The translations under genes were made by a program, and so were the position numbers. This document shows, piece by piece, positions 17,644 to 28,171 of a stretch of 64,000 bases of DNA. Each line of letters starts with the position of its first letter. Position 1 is the first letter of the stretch. This DNA comes from Morganella psychrotolerans. GTDB lineage: Bacteria; Pseudomonadota; Gammaproteobacteria; Enterobacterales; Enterobacteriaceae. The notes beneath the pieces are model-generated. The model saw only the letters and a list, made by a program, of their open reading frames with translations, ran no database searches and was not told where the DNA came from. The stretch is taken from positions 1 to 64,000 of the forward strand of contig NZ_LZEX01000034.1 of the NCBI RefSeq assembly GCF_001676055.1, written 5' to 3'.

Positions 17644-19329
17644 ATGTATAGTCGAATTAAAATTGTATCAGGGCTTTTATCCGTCATTCTTATTTTTGTA
17701 CTGCTGCAATTAGCATCCAGCGGGCTGATGTTCAGCAAGCTGGGTGAGAATCGTGACAGCATACATTTTCTGGATTCACTCCAGAGCCAGAGACAAGTAT
17801 TAACCCAGAGCTGGGTCAATCTGTTGCAGGCCCGTGCGAACTTAAACCGCGCGGCGAACGGCTTTTTGCTCAAAGAACATACGTTTAAGGATGATGCCAG
17901 TGCTGAAGATCTGATCAAAACAGCACACCGTCAGTTAGCGGATGCAGATAACGCCTACGCCCGCTACACAAAAATGATGGAAGGGACGTCATACGATAAG
18001 GCTAAGTTTGAAAAACTGCTTTCAACCTATGAAACTTACCGTAATGCCCTGACCCGTCTGGCAACCTATGTGCAGGGCGACCAACTGGAACAGTTCTATA
18101 CCTATGCGACATCCGGTTACCAGATGAAGTTCGAAGAGCAATTTAATGCGTATTTTGACAGCATATCAATTGCTTTTCGTGGTGAAGTCGATAACGCAGA
18201 GAACAATTTCAGCCAGTCACTTTATATGCTGATTGCGCTTGCGATTATTCTGGCACTGACCGGGATTATCAGCTATCGCTATGTTAAACGCGGCATCATT
18301 TTCCCTCTGAATAATTTGGTGGAACGCATCAATATCTTTGCTGCCGGTGATCTGACCCCGACAGTACAGGTTGATGGTAATAATGAAATAGCGGATCTGG
18401 GGCGTGGTGTTCAGCACATGCAGCAGGAGCTTATCAATACCGTGCGCGGTGTGCGTGATGGCAGTGAAAATATTTATCAGGGCACCAGTGAGATTGCAGC
18501 AGGAAACAATGATTTATCTGCGCGCACACAAGAGCAGGTTGCCTGTCTGGAGCAGACCGCTGCCAGTATGAGCGAACTGACTGCCACGGTGAAACAGAAT
18601 ACCGAATATGCCCACCAGGCCAGTGAATTTGCCGGTCAGGCATCTGAAATTGCCCGTGAAGGCGGGAAAGTGGTGTCTAACGTGGTGAATACCATGCTGA
18701 ATATCGCTGACAGTTCACAGAAAATCTCTGATATCACCGCAGTTATCGACAGTATCGCGTTTCAGACCAATATCCTGGCGCTGAATGCTGCTGTGGAAGC
18801 GGCACGTGCCGGTGAACACGGCCGCGGATTTGCGGTCGTTGCAGATGAAGTCCGTAATCTTGCCCAGCGCAGTGCGAATGCGGCAAAAGAAATTAAAACG
18901 CTCATTGAAGACTCGGTATCCCGTACCGGAACAGGCGCCCGTCAGGCAGAAGATGCCGGTGAAACCATGACTAAGATTGTGGAATCCGTCACACGTGTTA
19001 CTGACATCATGGCCCATATCGCAACCGCTTCTGATGAGCAGAGCAAAGGAATTTCACAGGTCAGTATTGCAGTGGCTGAAATGGACAAAGTGACGCAGCA
19101 GAACGCCTCACTGGTTGAGCAGTCTGCGGTGGCGGCAAATGTGCTGGAAGAACAGGTGGCAAAACTGTCACAACTGATAGCTATTTTCCGCTTACCGGCC
19201 TTGAAACACAGGGACGATAAGTATACTGAACCGGCGGCAAGAACGATTTCAAACGTCGTGAAAACCCCGGACCTCAGTAAGATATCATCGAAGAATCATC
19301 AAGATGATGACAATTGGGAAACTTTCTAA
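17644..19329 (+). CDS. Methyl-accepting chemotaxis protein (Tsr-like, with NWETF tether)
   Basis: The receptor has 561 residues. A first transmembrane segment (about 8-28) is followed by a periplasmic four-helix sensor domain with a Tsr/Tar-like [15 protein letters not shown] segment. Then come a second transmembrane segment (about 190-213), HAMP, and the long signalling coiled coil with the invariant hairpin tip [20 protein letters not shown]. It ends in NWETF, the pentapeptide that binds CheR and CheB, so this is a high-abundance type receptor. The ligand is probably an amino acid by analogy with Tsr, which the sequence alone cannot settle. The start lacks a good ribosome site; no better start is in frame. 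Confidence 0.95.
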   Translation: MYSRIKIVSGLLSVILIFVLLQLASSGLMFSKLGENRDSIHFLDSLQSQRQVLTQSWVNLLQARANLNRAANGFLLKEHTFKDDASAEDLIKTAHRQLADADNAYARYTKMMEGTSYDKAKFEKLLSTYETYRNALTRLATYVQGDQLEQFYTYATSGYQMKFEEQFNAYFDSISIAFRGEVDNAENNFSQSLYMLIALAIILALTGIISYRYVKRGIIFPLNNLVERINIFAAGDLTPTVQVDGNNEIADLGRGVQHMQQELINTVRGVRDGSENIYQGTSEIAAGNNDLSARTQEQVACLEQTAASMSELTATVKQNTEYAHQASEFAGQASEIAREGGKVVSNVVNTMLNIADSSQKISDITAVIDSIAFQTNILALNAAVEAARAGEHGRGFAVVADEVRNLAQRSANAAKEIKTLIEDSVSRTGTGARQAEDAGETMTKIVESVTRVTDIMAHIATASDEQSKGISQVSIAVAEMDKVTQQNASLVEQSAVAANVLEEQVAKLSQLIAIFRLPALKHRDDKYTEPAARTISNVVKTPDLSKISSKNHQDDDNWETF

Positions 19330-19346
19330 CAACGCGTCTCAGCTTT

Positions 19347-19378
19347 GCGCTGTCAGGGTGATACCTGACGGCGCTTTT
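19347..19378 (+). terminator. Terminator between the two receptor genes
   Basis: GCGCTGTCAGG and CCTGACGGCGC form an 11-bp stem (one G-U pair) followed by TTTT. It would let the two receptor genes be expressed at different levels. Confidence 0.65.
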
Positions 19379-19444
19379 GTGCATCACAGCGATAACAATA
19401 ATTGAAGCAGGTGAGCTCTGAGCGGACGCAATTGGGGATGGTAT

Positions 19445-21019
19445 ATGTTTGGTAAGAGAATTCGGATTTCTGTCAGTTTATATCTGCTACTCATTTTCTT
19501 TTGTGGCATGCAGATAATTTCCAGCGGCTTATCGCTGGGAATTGTTTCATCAGAGCTAACGTCGCTGGAACGGGTCGATCTCGGCTCTAAAAAGCGTGCA
19601 TTACTGGTTTCATCTTATGAAGATCTGATGCAGGCACGTAACCTGCTGACTCAGGTTGTTATCCATATCAAAGTCGGCTCTGAAGAGAGTGATATCCGTC
19701 AGGTGAAAACCGCCTTTGATTTGCTGCTGGACAAAGCCGCTGAAGATTATAACCAGTTTAAAGCGCAACCGGTTCTCAGTGAGAAAGAGGATTTCGCCGG
19801 TATCGAGGAGCAGTACCAGTCTTACCTCGGAGTGGTGAAAGAGCTGCGCGGATATATTGATGCCGGTAATATTCCTGCTTACGTTGAGCATCCGACGCAA
19901 ATGTATCAGGACAGAATGGGGGCGGTTGTCAGCGATTATCTTGCATTACTCGACGATGAAAGCCGCAGTGCCATTGAGTCCGGCACCTTCTATAACCGCC
20001 TGGCGTGGATTATGTTCTTCTGCGTGACCGGTACTATCCTGTTTATCTCTGTGCTTGCACATTTCTGGATGCGCTACAAGGTTATCAATCCGCTGACCAG
20101 CATGAGTGAACATTTTATGATGGTATCAGAAGGAAAACTGAATCAGCAGATAGATGTTACGTCCCGTGATGAAATCGGTACTGTTTTCGGGCAGTTACAG
20201 CTTATGCAGACATCACTGGCAGAATCGATATCAAACGTTCGTCTGAATACAGACCAAATGTATACCGGAATTCGTGAGATTGCGCTGGGCAATAATAATT
20301 TATCATCACGTACAGAACAGCAGGCGGCCTCTCTGGAAGAGACAGCAGCCAGTATGGAAGAGCTGACCGCCACTGTGAAACAGAATGCGGATAATGCGCG
20401 CCAGGCCAGTGAGCTGGCGGTAACCGCATCGAAAACGGCCGGGCGCGGCGGGAAAATCACAGACAGTGTGATTGAAACCATGACCTCGATTGCCAATAGT
20501 TCGCAGAAAATCAGCGCCATTATCAGCGTAATCGACGGCATTGCATTCCAGACTAACATTCTGGCGCTCAATGCAGCCGTTGAAGCTGCACGTGCCGGAG
20601 AGCAGGGACGCGGGTTCTCGGTGGTGGCAGGTGAAGTTCGTGCATTGGCACAACGCAGTGCGGAAGCGGCGAAAGAGATCAAATCACTGATTGATGAGTC
20701 GGTTGACCGGGTCGGACAGGGTACTCAACTGGTGGACAGCGCCGGTAAGACCATGGAAGAGCTGGTGATTGCGGTCAATCAGGTGACGGAATTAATGAGT
20801 GAAATCGCCTCGGCATCCAATGAACAGAGCCGCGGAATTGAACAGGTGGCAACTGCCGTCAGTCAGATGGATCTCGTTACCCAGCAAAACGCCGCACTGG
20901 TTGAGCAATCGACCAGCGCCACTGCTGCACTGGAAGATCAGGCTAATAACCTCGTGGAAACAGTGTCGTTCTTTGAATTACCGGATAATAAAGGATCTAA
21001 AGCCGGCTTTGTCGGTTAG
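19445..21019 (+). CDS. Methyl-accepting chemotaxis protein without NWETF tail
   Basis: The receptor has 524 residues with the same plan: transmembrane segment (about 8-30), a periplasmic helical sensor domain, a second transmembrane segment (about 185-207), HAMP, methylation helices with [12 protein letters not shown], and the tip [25 protein letters not shown]. It ends in [11 protein letters not shown] and lacks the CheR/CheB-tethering pentapeptide, so it likely depends on the neighbouring receptor for efficient adaptation (low-abundance class). The sensor domain differs from the first receptor, with no LNRAA motif, so it should detect something else. GGGGA precedes the ATG. cheR follows after a strong hairpin. 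Confidence 0.94.
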   Translation: MFGKRIRISVSLYLLLIFFCGMQIISSGLSLGIVSSELTSLERVDLGSKKRALLVSSYEDLMQARNLLTQVVIHIKVGSEESDIRQVKTAFDLLLDKAAEDYNQFKAQPVLSEKEDFAGIEEQYQSYLGVVKELRGYIDAGNIPAYVEHPTQMYQDRMGAVVSDYLALLDDESRSAIESGTFYNRLAWIMFFCVTGTILFISVLAHFWMRYKVINPLTSMSEHFMMVSEGKLNQQIDVTSRDEIGTVFGQLQLMQTSLAESISNVRLNTDQMYTGIREIALGNNNLSSRTEQQAASLEETAASMEELTATVKQNADNARQASELAVTASKTAGRGGKITDSVIETMTSIANSSQKISAIISVIDGIAFQTNILALNAAVEAARAGEQGRGFSVVAGEVRALAQRSAEAAKEIKSLIDESVDRVGQGTQLVDSAGKTMEELVIAVNQVTELMSEIASASNEQSRGIEQVATAVSQMDLVTQQNAALVEQSTSATAALEDQANNLVETVSFFELPDNKGSKAGFVG

Positions 21020-21026
21020 TGACTCC

Positions 21027-21065
21027 CCGGTCCCGGCCATCCCTATCGCAGGATGACCGGACCGG
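21027..21065 (+). promoter_or_regulatory. Hairpin overlapping the cheR ribosome-binding region
   Basis: CCGGTC (21027-21032) pairs with GACCGG (21060-21065), with a further CATCC/GGATG pairing inside. It ends at the CGGAG that precedes the first cheR start, so it could limit CheR synthesis. Confidence 0.5.
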
Positions 21066-21071
21066 AGTTGT

Positions 21072-21968
21072 ATGATTATTTTTACAGAAAGGACAACAAG
21101 TACGATGCTTTTTGCGCCACAGATAGCACCACTCACAGATGATGAGTTTGGTCGGGTGTGCCGGTTTATTTATAAAAAGTCAGGCATCGTCCTTAGCATG
21201 AATAAAAAAAATATGGTTTACAACCGCTTGTTAAAGCGGCTGAGAGACTGCAATACGGGCACATTTGCTGAATACCTGCGCATGCTGGAACGGGAGCCGT
21301 TGCACCCTGAATGGCAGGCTTTTATTAATGCACTGACGACAAATTTAACGGCTTTTTTCCGCGAGCCGCACCATTTTCAGACACTGACGGAATTTATCCG
21401 CTCCCGCCGTGATCAGCCGATCAATATCTGGTGTGCGGCCTCGTCAACCGGGGAAGAGCCTTATTCTATCGCGATGACGCTCAGTGATGTCCTCGGACAA
21501 AATGCACTGAATGCCAAAGTGATCGCCAGCGACATCGACACCGAAGTGCTGGAAAAAGCCCGTAAAGGTGTTTACCGCCTTGAAGAGCTGAAAAATATGA
21601 ATGCCCTCCAGCGTCAGCGCTATTTTATGAAAGGCGTCGGGGAATATGAAGGTTACGCGCGGATAAAACCGGCACTCGGCCGGATGGTCGATTTCAGGCT
21701 TTTGAATCTGACCGATACAGACTGGCAGTTTCAGGGGCAATTTGATGCCATTTTCTGCCGTAATGTCATGATTTATTTTGATAAAGAGATGCAAAAACAA
21801 CTGCTGGAACGTTTTATTCCGCTACTGAAGCCTGACGGACTGCTGTTTATCGGACACTCAGAGAATTTATCTCAGTTATCCCAGCGTTATGTCATCAGAG
21901 GACAAACCGTATACAGCGTTCAGGCTGCCGGGAGAGGTGATGAAAAAAATAAAAGTACTTTGCGTTGA
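21072..21968 (+). CDS. cheR: Chemotaxis protein methyltransferase CheR
   Basis: The protein has 298 residues from ATG 21072 (GGAG four bases upstream). ATG 21105 (AGGA eleven bases upstream) would give 287, close to the 286 of E. coli CheR, so the start is uncertain. An N-terminal helical domain is followed by the SAM-binding fold with [30 protein letters not shown], and [13 protein letters not shown]. CheR methylates receptor glutamates and docks on the NWETF tail of the first receptor. Its last 29 bases overlap the start of cheB. Confidence 0.96.
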   Translation: MIIFTERTTSTMLFAPQIAPLTDDEFGRVCRFIYKKSGIVLSMNKKNMVYNRLLKRLRDCNTGTFAEYLRMLEREPLHPEWQAFINALTTNLTAFFREPHHFQTLTEFIRSRRDQPINIWCAASSTGEEPYSIAMTLSDVLGQNALNAKVIASDIDTEVLEKARKGVYRLEELKNMNALQRQRYFMKGVGEYEGYARIKPALGRMVDFRLLNLTDTDWQFQGQFDAIFCRNVMIYFDKEMQKQLLERFIPLLKPDGLLFIGHSENLSQLSQRYVIRGQTVYSVQAAGRGDEKNKSTLR

Positions 21969-23007
21969 TGACTCCGCGCTGATGCGCCAGTTAATGCGTG
22001 AAATCATTAACAGTCATCCGGATATGACGGTTGTGGATGTTGCACCGGATCCGTATGTTGCGCGTGATTTGATTAAACAGCACGAGCCCGATGTGGTCAC
22101 GCTGGATGTCGAAATGCCGCGTATGGACGGAATAGATTTTCTGGAAAAACTGATGCGTCTGCATCCTGTGCCGGTTGTGATGGTTTCCACACTGACCTCC
22201 AAAGGCTCGGAAGTGACGTTAAAGGCGCTGGAACTGGGTGCGGTGGATTTCGTCACCAAGCCGCAGATAGGCATCCGTGAAACGATGATGAGCTATCGTG
22301 ATCTTATCGGTGAAAAAATCCGTGCGGCAGCTATGTCAAAAGTCACACGGGGAAGCCGCACTCCGCGTCAGGAAAAAACAGCCGCAGCACCGGCCGTTGT
22401 CAGTAAACCACTGTCATCGTATGTTTGCCACAACCGCATCATTGCTGTGGGGGCATCAACCGGCGGCACCGAAGCTATCCGCCAGTTCCTGGAAATGCTG
22501 CCGCCGGAATGCCCGCCGGTGGTTATCACCCAGCATATGCCGGCCGGTTTCACCCGTTCGTTTGCTGAGCGGCTGAACAAACTGTGTGCGCTTACGGTAA
22601 AAGAAGCAGAACACGGCGATACGCTGCTGAAAGGGCACGCGTATATCGCTCCCGGTGATGCACACATGCTGATCGCAGACAAAGGGCATGGTTATCAGGT
22701 CGTACTGCAACAGACGCCACCGGTAAATCGTCACCGTCCGTCAGTGGATGTGTTGTTTGACTCAGTGGCAGAGAGTGCCGGGCGTAAATGTATCGCGGTA
22801 TTACTGACCGGGATGGGCATGGACGGCGCACGCGGAATGCTTAATCTGCACCAGAAAGGCGCGGTAACTTACGCGCAGGATGAGCGCAGCTGTGTGGTGT
22901 TTGGTATGCCGAGAGCCGCAATTGAACTGGATGCCGTCGATGAAATCCGGGATCTCCTCAAAATAGCACCGAGCGTGCTGGAAAGACTTGCCGCTGTTTC
23001 CGCATAG
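21940..23007 (+). CDS. cheB: Protein-glutamate methylesterase CheB
   Basis: The protein has 355 residues from ATG 21940, preceded by GGAGAGGTG; upstream in-frame starts lie inside cheR. The N-terminal receiver domain has D10, D11 and phospho-acceptor D56 ([11 protein letters not shown]). The C-terminal esterase has the catalytic Ser in GASTGG, His in ITQHMP and Asp in GMGMDGARG. It removes methyl groups from receptors and deamidates glutamines when phosphorylated by CheA. Translation is coupled to cheR by overlap. Confidence 0.97.
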   Translation: MKKIKVLCVDDSALMRQLMREIINSHPDMTVVDVAPDPYVARDLIKQHEPDVVTLDVEMPRMDGIDFLEKLMRLHPVPVVMVSTLTSKGSEVTLKALELGAVDFVTKPQIGIRETMMSYRDLIGEKIRAAAMSKVTRGSRTPRQEKTAAAPAVVSKPLSSYVCHNRIIAVGASTGGTEAIRQFLEMLPPECPPVVITQHMPAGFTRSFAERLNKLCALTVKEAEHGDTLLKGHAYIAPGDAHMLIADKGHGYQVVLQQTPPVNRHRPSVDVLFDSVAESAGRKCIAVLLTGMGMDGARGMLNLHQKGAVTYAQDERSCVVFGMPRAAIELDAVDEIRDLLKIAPSVLERLAAVSA

Positions 23008-23048
23008 CGGAAACAGTAATTATTCATTGTATTGATGCAGGAGTGGTT

Positions 23049-23441
23049 ATGGCCGCTAAAGATTTAAATTTTCTGGTTGTTGATGATTTTTCCACAATGC
23101 GCCGTATTGTTCGCAACCTGTTAAAAGAGTTGGGATACAACAAAATTGAAGAAGCGGAAGACGGTGTGGATGCACTGGAAAAAATCCGTGCGGGACAGAT
23201 TGATTTTGTGGTGGCGGACTGGAACATGCCGAATATGGACGGGCTTGAGCTGCTGAAAACCATCCGTGCGGATGATGCACTTAAACATATTCCGGTCATG
23301 ATGGTCACCGCCGAAGCTAAAAAAGAGAACATTATTGCCGCAGCCCAGGCGGGTGCCAGTGGTTATGTCGTTAAGCCGTTCACCGCAGCCATTCTTGAGG
23401 AAAAGCTGAACAAGGTGTTTGAAAAGATGGGTCTGAACTGA
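23049..23441 (+). CDS. cheY: Chemotaxis response regulator CheY
   Basis: The protein has 130 residues from ATG 23049, six bases after AGGAG; a GTG two codons earlier is less likely. All receiver-domain residues are present at E. coli-like positions: D12, D13, D57, T87 and K109. Phospho-CheY binds FliM and FliN to cause clockwise rotation. It is a single-domain protein, nearly identical in plan to E. coli CheY (129 residues). Confidence 0.98.
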   Translation: MAAKDLNFLVVDDFSTMRRIVRNLLKELGYNKIEEAEDGVDALEKIRAGQIDFVVADWNMPNMDGLELLKTIRADDALKHIPVMMVTAEAKKENIIAAAQAGASGYVVKPFTAAILEEKLNKVFEKMGLN

Positions 23442-23466
23442 GAAGTATCAGCAGAGGGAAAGCAGG

Positions 23467-24105
23467 ATGACGGAAAACATATCAACGGACAGAAATAAAA
23501 ACAGTGATGACGATTTAAAACAGATCATCACCCGGGTTGGTTTTTTAACGAGGATGTTGAGAGAAAGCATGCGTGAACTGGGATTAGAAAAGGGCGTGCA
23601 ACAAGCGGTCGCGACAATTCCGGACGGAAAAGACAGATTGCGTTACATCGCTCAGATGACAGCACAGGCCGCTGAAAGAACACTCAACGGGATAGACACC
23701 ATCAAGCCGTTACAGGTGAAGATGCATGATGAGGCGCTGGATCTGCAGGAACGCTGGCAATCGTCCCCGTCACCGGAGAGTGATCCGTCATTGCAGGAAT
23801 CAACCATGGCCTTTATCCGCCGTGTGATTGACGGCAGTGCGGTGACCAAAAGTGAGCTGATGGAAATCATGATGGCGCAGGACTTTCAGGATCTGACCGG
23901 CCAGGTTGTGAAAAAAATGATGGAAGTGGTGGAAGAAACAGAGAAACAACTGTTATTCCTGCTGATGGAAAATACCCCGGCGGATATCCGTGCAAAACAC
24001 CCGGTCGACAGCCTCAAGAACGGGCCGCAGATTGATCCGAAAGGCTCAAATGTGGTGGCATCTCAGTCACAGGTTGATGACTTGCTGGATGAACTCGGAT
24101 TTTAG
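23467..24105 (+). CDS. cheZ: CheY-P phosphatase CheZ
   Basis: The protein has 212 residues, the usual length. It has a long helical hairpin with MMAQDFQDLTGQVVKKM, where the catalytic Gln (DLTGQV) lies, and the C-terminal CheY-binding peptide VDDLLDELGF. CheZ dephosphorylates CheY at the array. It is the last gene of the che run; a terminator for the convergent lipoprotein gene follows. Confidence 0.97.
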   Translation: MTENISTDRNKNSDDDLKQIITRVGFLTRMLRESMRELGLEKGVQQAVATIPDGKDRLRYIAQMTAQAAERTLNGIDTIKPLQVKMHDEALDLQERWQSSPSPESDPSLQESTMAFIRRVIDGSAVTKSELMEIMMAQDFQDLTGQVVKKMMEVVEETEKQLLFLLMENTPADIRAKHPVDSLKNGPQIDPKGSNVVASQSQVDDLLDELGF

Positions 24106-24109
24106 TTGT

Positions 24110-24136
24110 AAAAAAACCGCAGTAAGGATACTGCGG
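24110..24136 (-). terminator. Terminator of the lipoprotein gene
   Basis: CCGCAGTA and TACTGCGG flank a four-base loop. On the minus strand the stem is followed by TTTTTT, so it ends the lipoprotein transcript. It may also slow read-through from cheZ. Confidence 0.75.
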
Positions 24137-24167
24137 TTGCGAAATACCTTTCCACAAGGGAAGGATA

Positions 24168-24479
24168 TTAGATACCCATTGCCTGTTTAACCTGAGCCAG
24201 TGCTTCGCTGCCGGCTTTACATGCAGCATCCTGCTGGTCTTTAGGCATTGCAGCGATTTGCTTTTTAGCATCATCGTACTGCTTCATCATTGGCTCTAAC
24301 TGTGCTTTAGCCGCTTCGTTTTCGCTGGCTTTTTTCATTAAAGCATCAACTTCAGAAAAATATTTATTACAGGTTTCAGTTGCACCCGGAACGGCGGATG
24401 CTGTTTTTTCTTCGCCGGAACATGCAGTAAGTGCCAGAGCCATCAAACCCAGAGAGCAGGCTAAAATTGTTTTTTTCAT
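24168..24479 (-). CDS. Small lipoprotein, DUF5339-like
   Basis: The protein has 103 residues from ATG 24479. A lipoprotein signal peptide ends in LTAC, with the lipidated Cys at position 20, followed by GEEKTAS. The mature part is a small helical domain with two further cysteines (CNKYF near the start and AACKAG near the end) and a KQIAAMPKDQQDAACK segment, the pattern of the DUF5339 family. Its role is unknown. It is the only gene between cheZ and flhB and runs against them, so it splits the che and flh transcription units. An upstream in-frame extension to 24617 is not credible because it would bury the signal peptide. Confidence 0.82.
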   Translation of the reverse strand: MKKTILACSLGLMALALTACSGEEKTASAVPGATETCNKYFSEVDALMKKASENEAAKAQLEPMMKQYDDAKKQIAAMPKDQQDAACKAGSEALAQVKQAMGI

Positions 24480-24806
24480 GTAGTGAATACCTTGCTTGTG
24501 ATTATCGTGGAATAAACCGTCGGAGATTATAAATAAATCAGCAACTATGCCTATCGGAACTATTCCTAATTTAATGATCCAGGTGAAATTCGGGGTTTCG
24601 TGGGGTGTCTGGCGCATTCATACAGATAAAGCATGGGAAAAGTATGATTTGTTTTACCGCTAAGTGATTTTCTGCTGATAAATTCACCAAGGGAGCTTTA
24701 ATCAGGGAATTACCCCGTTAAGAGCAGTCATTTTCCACCATTGAATCAGCCGTACTCTGTCATGCTATAGCCATAAGCAAAATACCTGCAGACGGCGGAG
24801 GCGTGC
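24480..24806. promoter_or_regulatory. Divergent region between lipoprotein gene and flhB
   Basis: These 327 bases hold no supported gene. They contain the lipoprotein promoter on the minus strand and the class-2 flhBA promoter region on the plus strand. No clear FlhD4C2 box could be called by eye. Confidence 0.45.
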
Positions 24807-25958
24807 GTGTCTGATGAAAGTGATGTAGAAAAAACAGAAGATCCCACCCCCCATAAAAAACAGAAAGCGAAAGAAGACGGACAGATAGCCCGCTCAAAAG
24901 AGCTCAGTTCACTGATGATGATGCTGGCGGGGGTTAGTTTGTTGTGGTTGAGCGGCGATCACCTTGCTGCACAGCTGCGTACTATTTTTCGCCAGGGATT
25001 TATTTTTGACAGTTTTTATCTGCAAAACTCCGGGTTGATGCTCAGCTATCTGGGCAAAGTGATAACGGAAGCGCTGTTTGCGTTGCTGCCGGTTGTCGGC
25101 GGGCTGGCACTGGTGGGTATTTCAGCATCAGCACTGGTTGGCGGGCTGGCATTCAATACGAAATCCATCAAATTTGATTTGTCAAAGCTCAGCCTGTTAA
25201 AGGGGCTTAAACGCATTTTTTCCATGAATGCGCTGGCTGAGTTGTTCAAAGCTATTCTCAAATCCGCATTTATCGGCCTTGGAGCCTGGATTTTTTTATG
25301 GCAGGCGTGGCCGTCATTGTTGCATCTGGCAATGGAATCACCGGGAACCGCTATGGGTAATGCGATGCAAAAAGTTATTTTTGCCGGTTATCTCATCATT
25401 TTCATGCTGATCCCGATGGTGGCGTTTGATGTGTTCTGGCAATTACGCTCTCATCTGAAAAAATTACGGATGAGCCGTCAGGATATCAAGGATGAGTACA
25501 AACAGCAGGAAGGCGACCCGCAGATCAAAGCAAAAATTCGTCAGCAACAGCGGGCAATGGCGCATAACCGCATGATGGCGGATGTGCCGTCTGCTGATGT
25601 TATCGTGACTAACCCGACACATTATGCGGTTGCACTCAGGTATGACGATAAAAAAATGAGTGCCCCGAAAGTGCTGGCAAAAGGTGCCGGTGTGCTGGCA
25701 CTGCGGATAAAAGAGATTGGTGCGGAAAACCGCATTTTACTGCTGGAAGCACCGCCGCTGGCGCGTGCGTTGTACCGCCATGCCGAGGTGGGTCAGTCAA
25801 TACCGGTGGCACTGTATGCTGCCGTGGCTGAAGTGCTGGCATGGGTGTTTCAGTTACGTCGCTGGCGTCGTGAAGGCGGGCTGAAACCGAAGAAACCGAA
25901 GAATTTACCGGTGCCGCAGGCACTTGATATTGTTGGAGAACATAACACAAATGGCTAA
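24807..25958 (+). CDS. flhB: Flagellar type III export switch protein FlhB
   Basis: The protein has 383 residues, E. coli length, and starts with GTG; GGAGG is six bases upstream. Four transmembrane segments lie in the first 210 residues, followed by a cytoplasmic domain with the self-cleaving motif NPTH (269-272). Cleavage there switches export from hook to filament substrates, together with FliK. Its end overlaps the flhA start by eight bases. Confidence 0.98.
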   Translation: MSDESDVEKTEDPTPHKKQKAKEDGQIARSKELSSLMMMLAGVSLLWLSGDHLAAQLRTIFRQGFIFDSFYLQNSGLMLSYLGKVITEALFALLPVVGGLALVGISASALVGGLAFNTKSIKFDLSKLSLLKGLKRIFSMNALAELFKAILKSAFIGLGAWIFLWQAWPSLLHLAMESPGTAMGNAMQKVIFAGYLIIFMLIPMVAFDVFWQLRSHLKKLRMSRQDIKDEYKQQEGDPQIKAKIRQQQRAMAHNRMMADVPSADVIVTNPTHYAVALRYDDKKMSAPKVLAKGAGVLALRIKEIGAENRILLLEAPPLARALYRHAEVGQSIPVALYAAVAEVLAWVFQLRRWRREGGLKPKKPKNLPVPQALDIVGEHNTNG

Positions 25959-28047
25959 TCTGGCTGCACTTTTAAGATTACCGAAAAACATGCAGGGAGC
26001 ACAATGGCAGTTACTTGCAGGACCTGTGCTCATCCTGATGATCCTGTCTATGATGGTCCTGCCGCTGCCGGCCTTCATTCTGGATTTGCTGTTTACGTTT
26101 AATATCGCGCTGTCCATTATGGTTCTGCTGGTCGCCATGTTTACCCGGCGTACCCTGGATTTTGCGGCATTCCCTACCATTCTGCTCTTTTCAACCCTGC
26201 TGCGCCTGTCGCTGAACGTGGCCTCGACCCGTATCATTCTGATGGACGGACACACCGGACCGGCTGCTGCCGGTCAGGTGGTGGAAGCATTTGGTCACTT
26301 TCTGGTCGGCGGTAATTTTGCCATTGGTATTGTGGTCTTTATTATCCTGGTATTAATCAACTTTATGGTTATTACCAAGGGGGCGGGGCGTATTGCGGAA
26401 GTGGGCGCACGCTTTGTCCTCGATGGTATGCCCGGTAAACAGATGGCGATTGATGCCGATTTGAACGCCGGTATTATCACGGATGAAGAAGCTAAACGCA
26501 GGCGTACTGAAGTCACTCAGGAGTCCGATTTTTACGGCTCGATGGACGGCGCCAGTAAGTTTGTCCGTGGTGATGCTATCGCCGGTATTATGATCATGGT
26601 AATTAACGTGATCGGCGGGCTGATTGTCGGGGTCGCCCAGCATCAGATGCCGCTGGGCGATGCCGCCAGTACCTATACACTGCTGACCATCGGTGATGGT
26701 CTGGTCGCGCAGATCCCCGCACTTATCATCTCAACGGCTGCCGGTGTTATTGTGACCCGCGTGGCGACAGATGAAGATGCGGGCGAACAGATGATTTCCC
26801 AGCTGTTCAATAATCCGCGTGTTATGTGGCTCAGCGCCGGGGTACTCGGGTTGCTCGGGTTAATACCCGGGATGCCTAACTTTGTTTTCCTGCTGTTCAC
26901 CGCAGCACTTGCCGGTCTCGGCTGGTATCTGGTGAAAAAAGCACAGGCACCGGAAAAAACGGCAGAAACCAACGTGCAGGATAAACACTTCCGTGAAGCC
27001 AATAAAGTGACGGAAGCCACCTGGGACGATGTTGTCGCTGAAGATTTACTGGCAATGGAAGTCGGTTACCGGCTGATCCCGCTTGTCGATAATGACCAGC
27101 AGGGTGAACTGCTCGGGCGTATCCGCGGGCTGCGTAAGAAATTTGCGCAGGAAGTCGGGTATCTGCCGCCGGTGGTGCATATTTGTGACAACCTGGAACT
27201 GACTCCGACCACGTACCGCATCCTGATTAAAGGTGCGGAAGCCGGGCGCGGAGAAGCGCAGCCGGGTCGCTGGCTGGCGATTGATCCCGGTAATGCGGCA
27301 GGCTCTCTGGAAGGGGATGCGACACAGGAACCCGCCTTCGGGTTACCGGCGGTGTGGATTGATGATGACCTGCGTGAGCAGGCGCAAATCCAGGGTTATA
27401 CCGTGGTATCCGCGAGTACAGCGGTGGCGACGCACTTTAATCAGATCCTGCTGGAGTACGCCAGTGACTTGTTCGGGCGTCAGGAAGCACAAATGCTGTA
27501 TGACCGCGTGAAAAAAGAGATGCCGAAACTGGCGGATGACCTGATCCCGGATACGTTGTCGCTGACACTTTTCCACCGTGTTCTGCAAAATCTGCTGGCT
27601 GAAAATGTCATGATCCGCGATATGCGCACCATTATTGAAACGCTGGCCGAGCAGGTGGGTGAGAACGGCGAACAGAAAGATACCGATATTCTGACCTCTC
27701 AGGTACGGATAGCGCTGGGGCGTGCTATCACACAGCAGTGGTTTGGCTCTGCTGGTGAGATTCAGGTTATCGGGCTGGATGCAGGTTTGGAGCAGATCCT
27801 GTTGCAGGCGTCGAAAAACGGCGGCGGACTGGAGCCGAACCTGGCGCAGAGCATTGAACAGCAGGCAATTGCTGCGGTATCACATCAGGAAGCAATGGGT
27901 GCGCCGACAGTGCTGCTGGTGAATCACTCTCTGCGTCTGATTTTATCCCGCTTCCTGCGCCGCAGTCTGCCGCAACTGGTTGTGATGTCAAACCTGGAAC
28001 TGAATGACCGTCGCCAGATAAGAATGACGTCGATGATTGGCGGTTAA
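25951..28047 (+). CDS. flhA: Flagellar type III export gate protein FlhA
   Basis: The protein has 698 residues from ATG 25951 (MANLAALLRLPKNMQ); the family start matches and the longer frame from 25924 lies within flhB. About eight transmembrane segments are followed by the FHIPEP-type loop (STLLRLSLNVASTRIILMDG-like region) and a large cytoplasmic ring domain that recruits export chaperones. flhE, which follows flhA in E. coli and Proteus, is not present; a terminator follows and then the Tc toxin locus on the other strand. Confidence 0.98.
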   Translation: MANLAALLRLPKNMQGAQWQLLAGPVLILMILSMMVLPLPAFILDLLFTFNIALSIMVLLVAMFTRRTLDFAAFPTILLFSTLLRLSLNVASTRIILMDGHTGPAAAGQVVEAFGHFLVGGNFAIGIVVFIILVLINFMVITKGAGRIAEVGARFVLDGMPGKQMAIDADLNAGIITDEEAKRRRTEVTQESDFYGSMDGASKFVRGDAIAGIMIMVINVIGGLIVGVAQHQMPLGDAASTYTLLTIGDGLVAQIPALIISTAAGVIVTRVATDEDAGEQMISQLFNNPRVMWLSAGVLGLLGLIPGMPNFVFLLFTAALAGLGWYLVKKAQAPEKTAETNVQDKHFREANKVTEATWDDVVAEDLLAMEVGYRLIPLVDNDQQGELLGRIRGLRKKFAQEVGYLPPVVHICDNLELTPTTYRILIKGAEAGRGEAQPGRWLAIDPGNAAGSLEGDATQEPAFGLPAVWIDDDLREQAQIQGYTVVSASTAVATHFNQILLEYASDLFGRQEAQMLYDRVKKEMPKLADDLIPDTLSLTLFHRVLQNLLAENVMIRDMRTIIETLAEQVGENGEQKDTDILTSQVRIALGRAITQQWFGSAGEIQVIGLDAGLEQILLQASKNGGGLEPNLAQSIEQQAIAAVSHQEAMGAPTVLLVNHSLRLILSRFLRRSLPQLVVMSNLELNDRRQIRMTSMIGG

Positions 28048-28083
28048 TCATTAATTAAGCCATTATTGCTGCACTAAAATAAA

Positions 28084-28118
28084 AACGGTCGCCTGTGAAA
28101 GCAGGCGTCCGTTTTTTT
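28084..28118 (+). terminator. Rho-independent terminator of flhBA
   Basis: AACGG-TCGCCTG and CAGGCG-TCCGTT form an interrupted stem followed by seven T residues, directly after flhA. Confidence 0.88.
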
Positions 28119-28142
28119 GTATAACAATATATTTATAGCCGG

Positions 28143-28171
28143 CGTCACTCAGGATGCCGTTTCTGGCGGCA
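28143..28171 (+). repeat. Degenerate copy of the dispersed palindromic repeat (left flank of Tc locus)
   Basis: CGTCACTCAGGATGCCG followed by GGCGGCA resembles the end of the full repeat at 49672-49797 (CGTCATTCAAGATGCAGG, then GGCGGCA). It lies between flhA and the TcB stop. A similar remnant occurs on the other side of the Tc locus at 40259-40284 in the same orientation. Confidence 0.4.

Noticed and set aside
19380..19410. Possible sigma28 -10 (AGCGATAA) before the second receptor
   Set aside because: No matching -35 element at the proper distance; too weak to list.
28084..28118. Hairpin after flhA considered as part of the Tc locus boundary repeat
   Set aside because: It is a standard terminator with a T tract belonging to flhBA.
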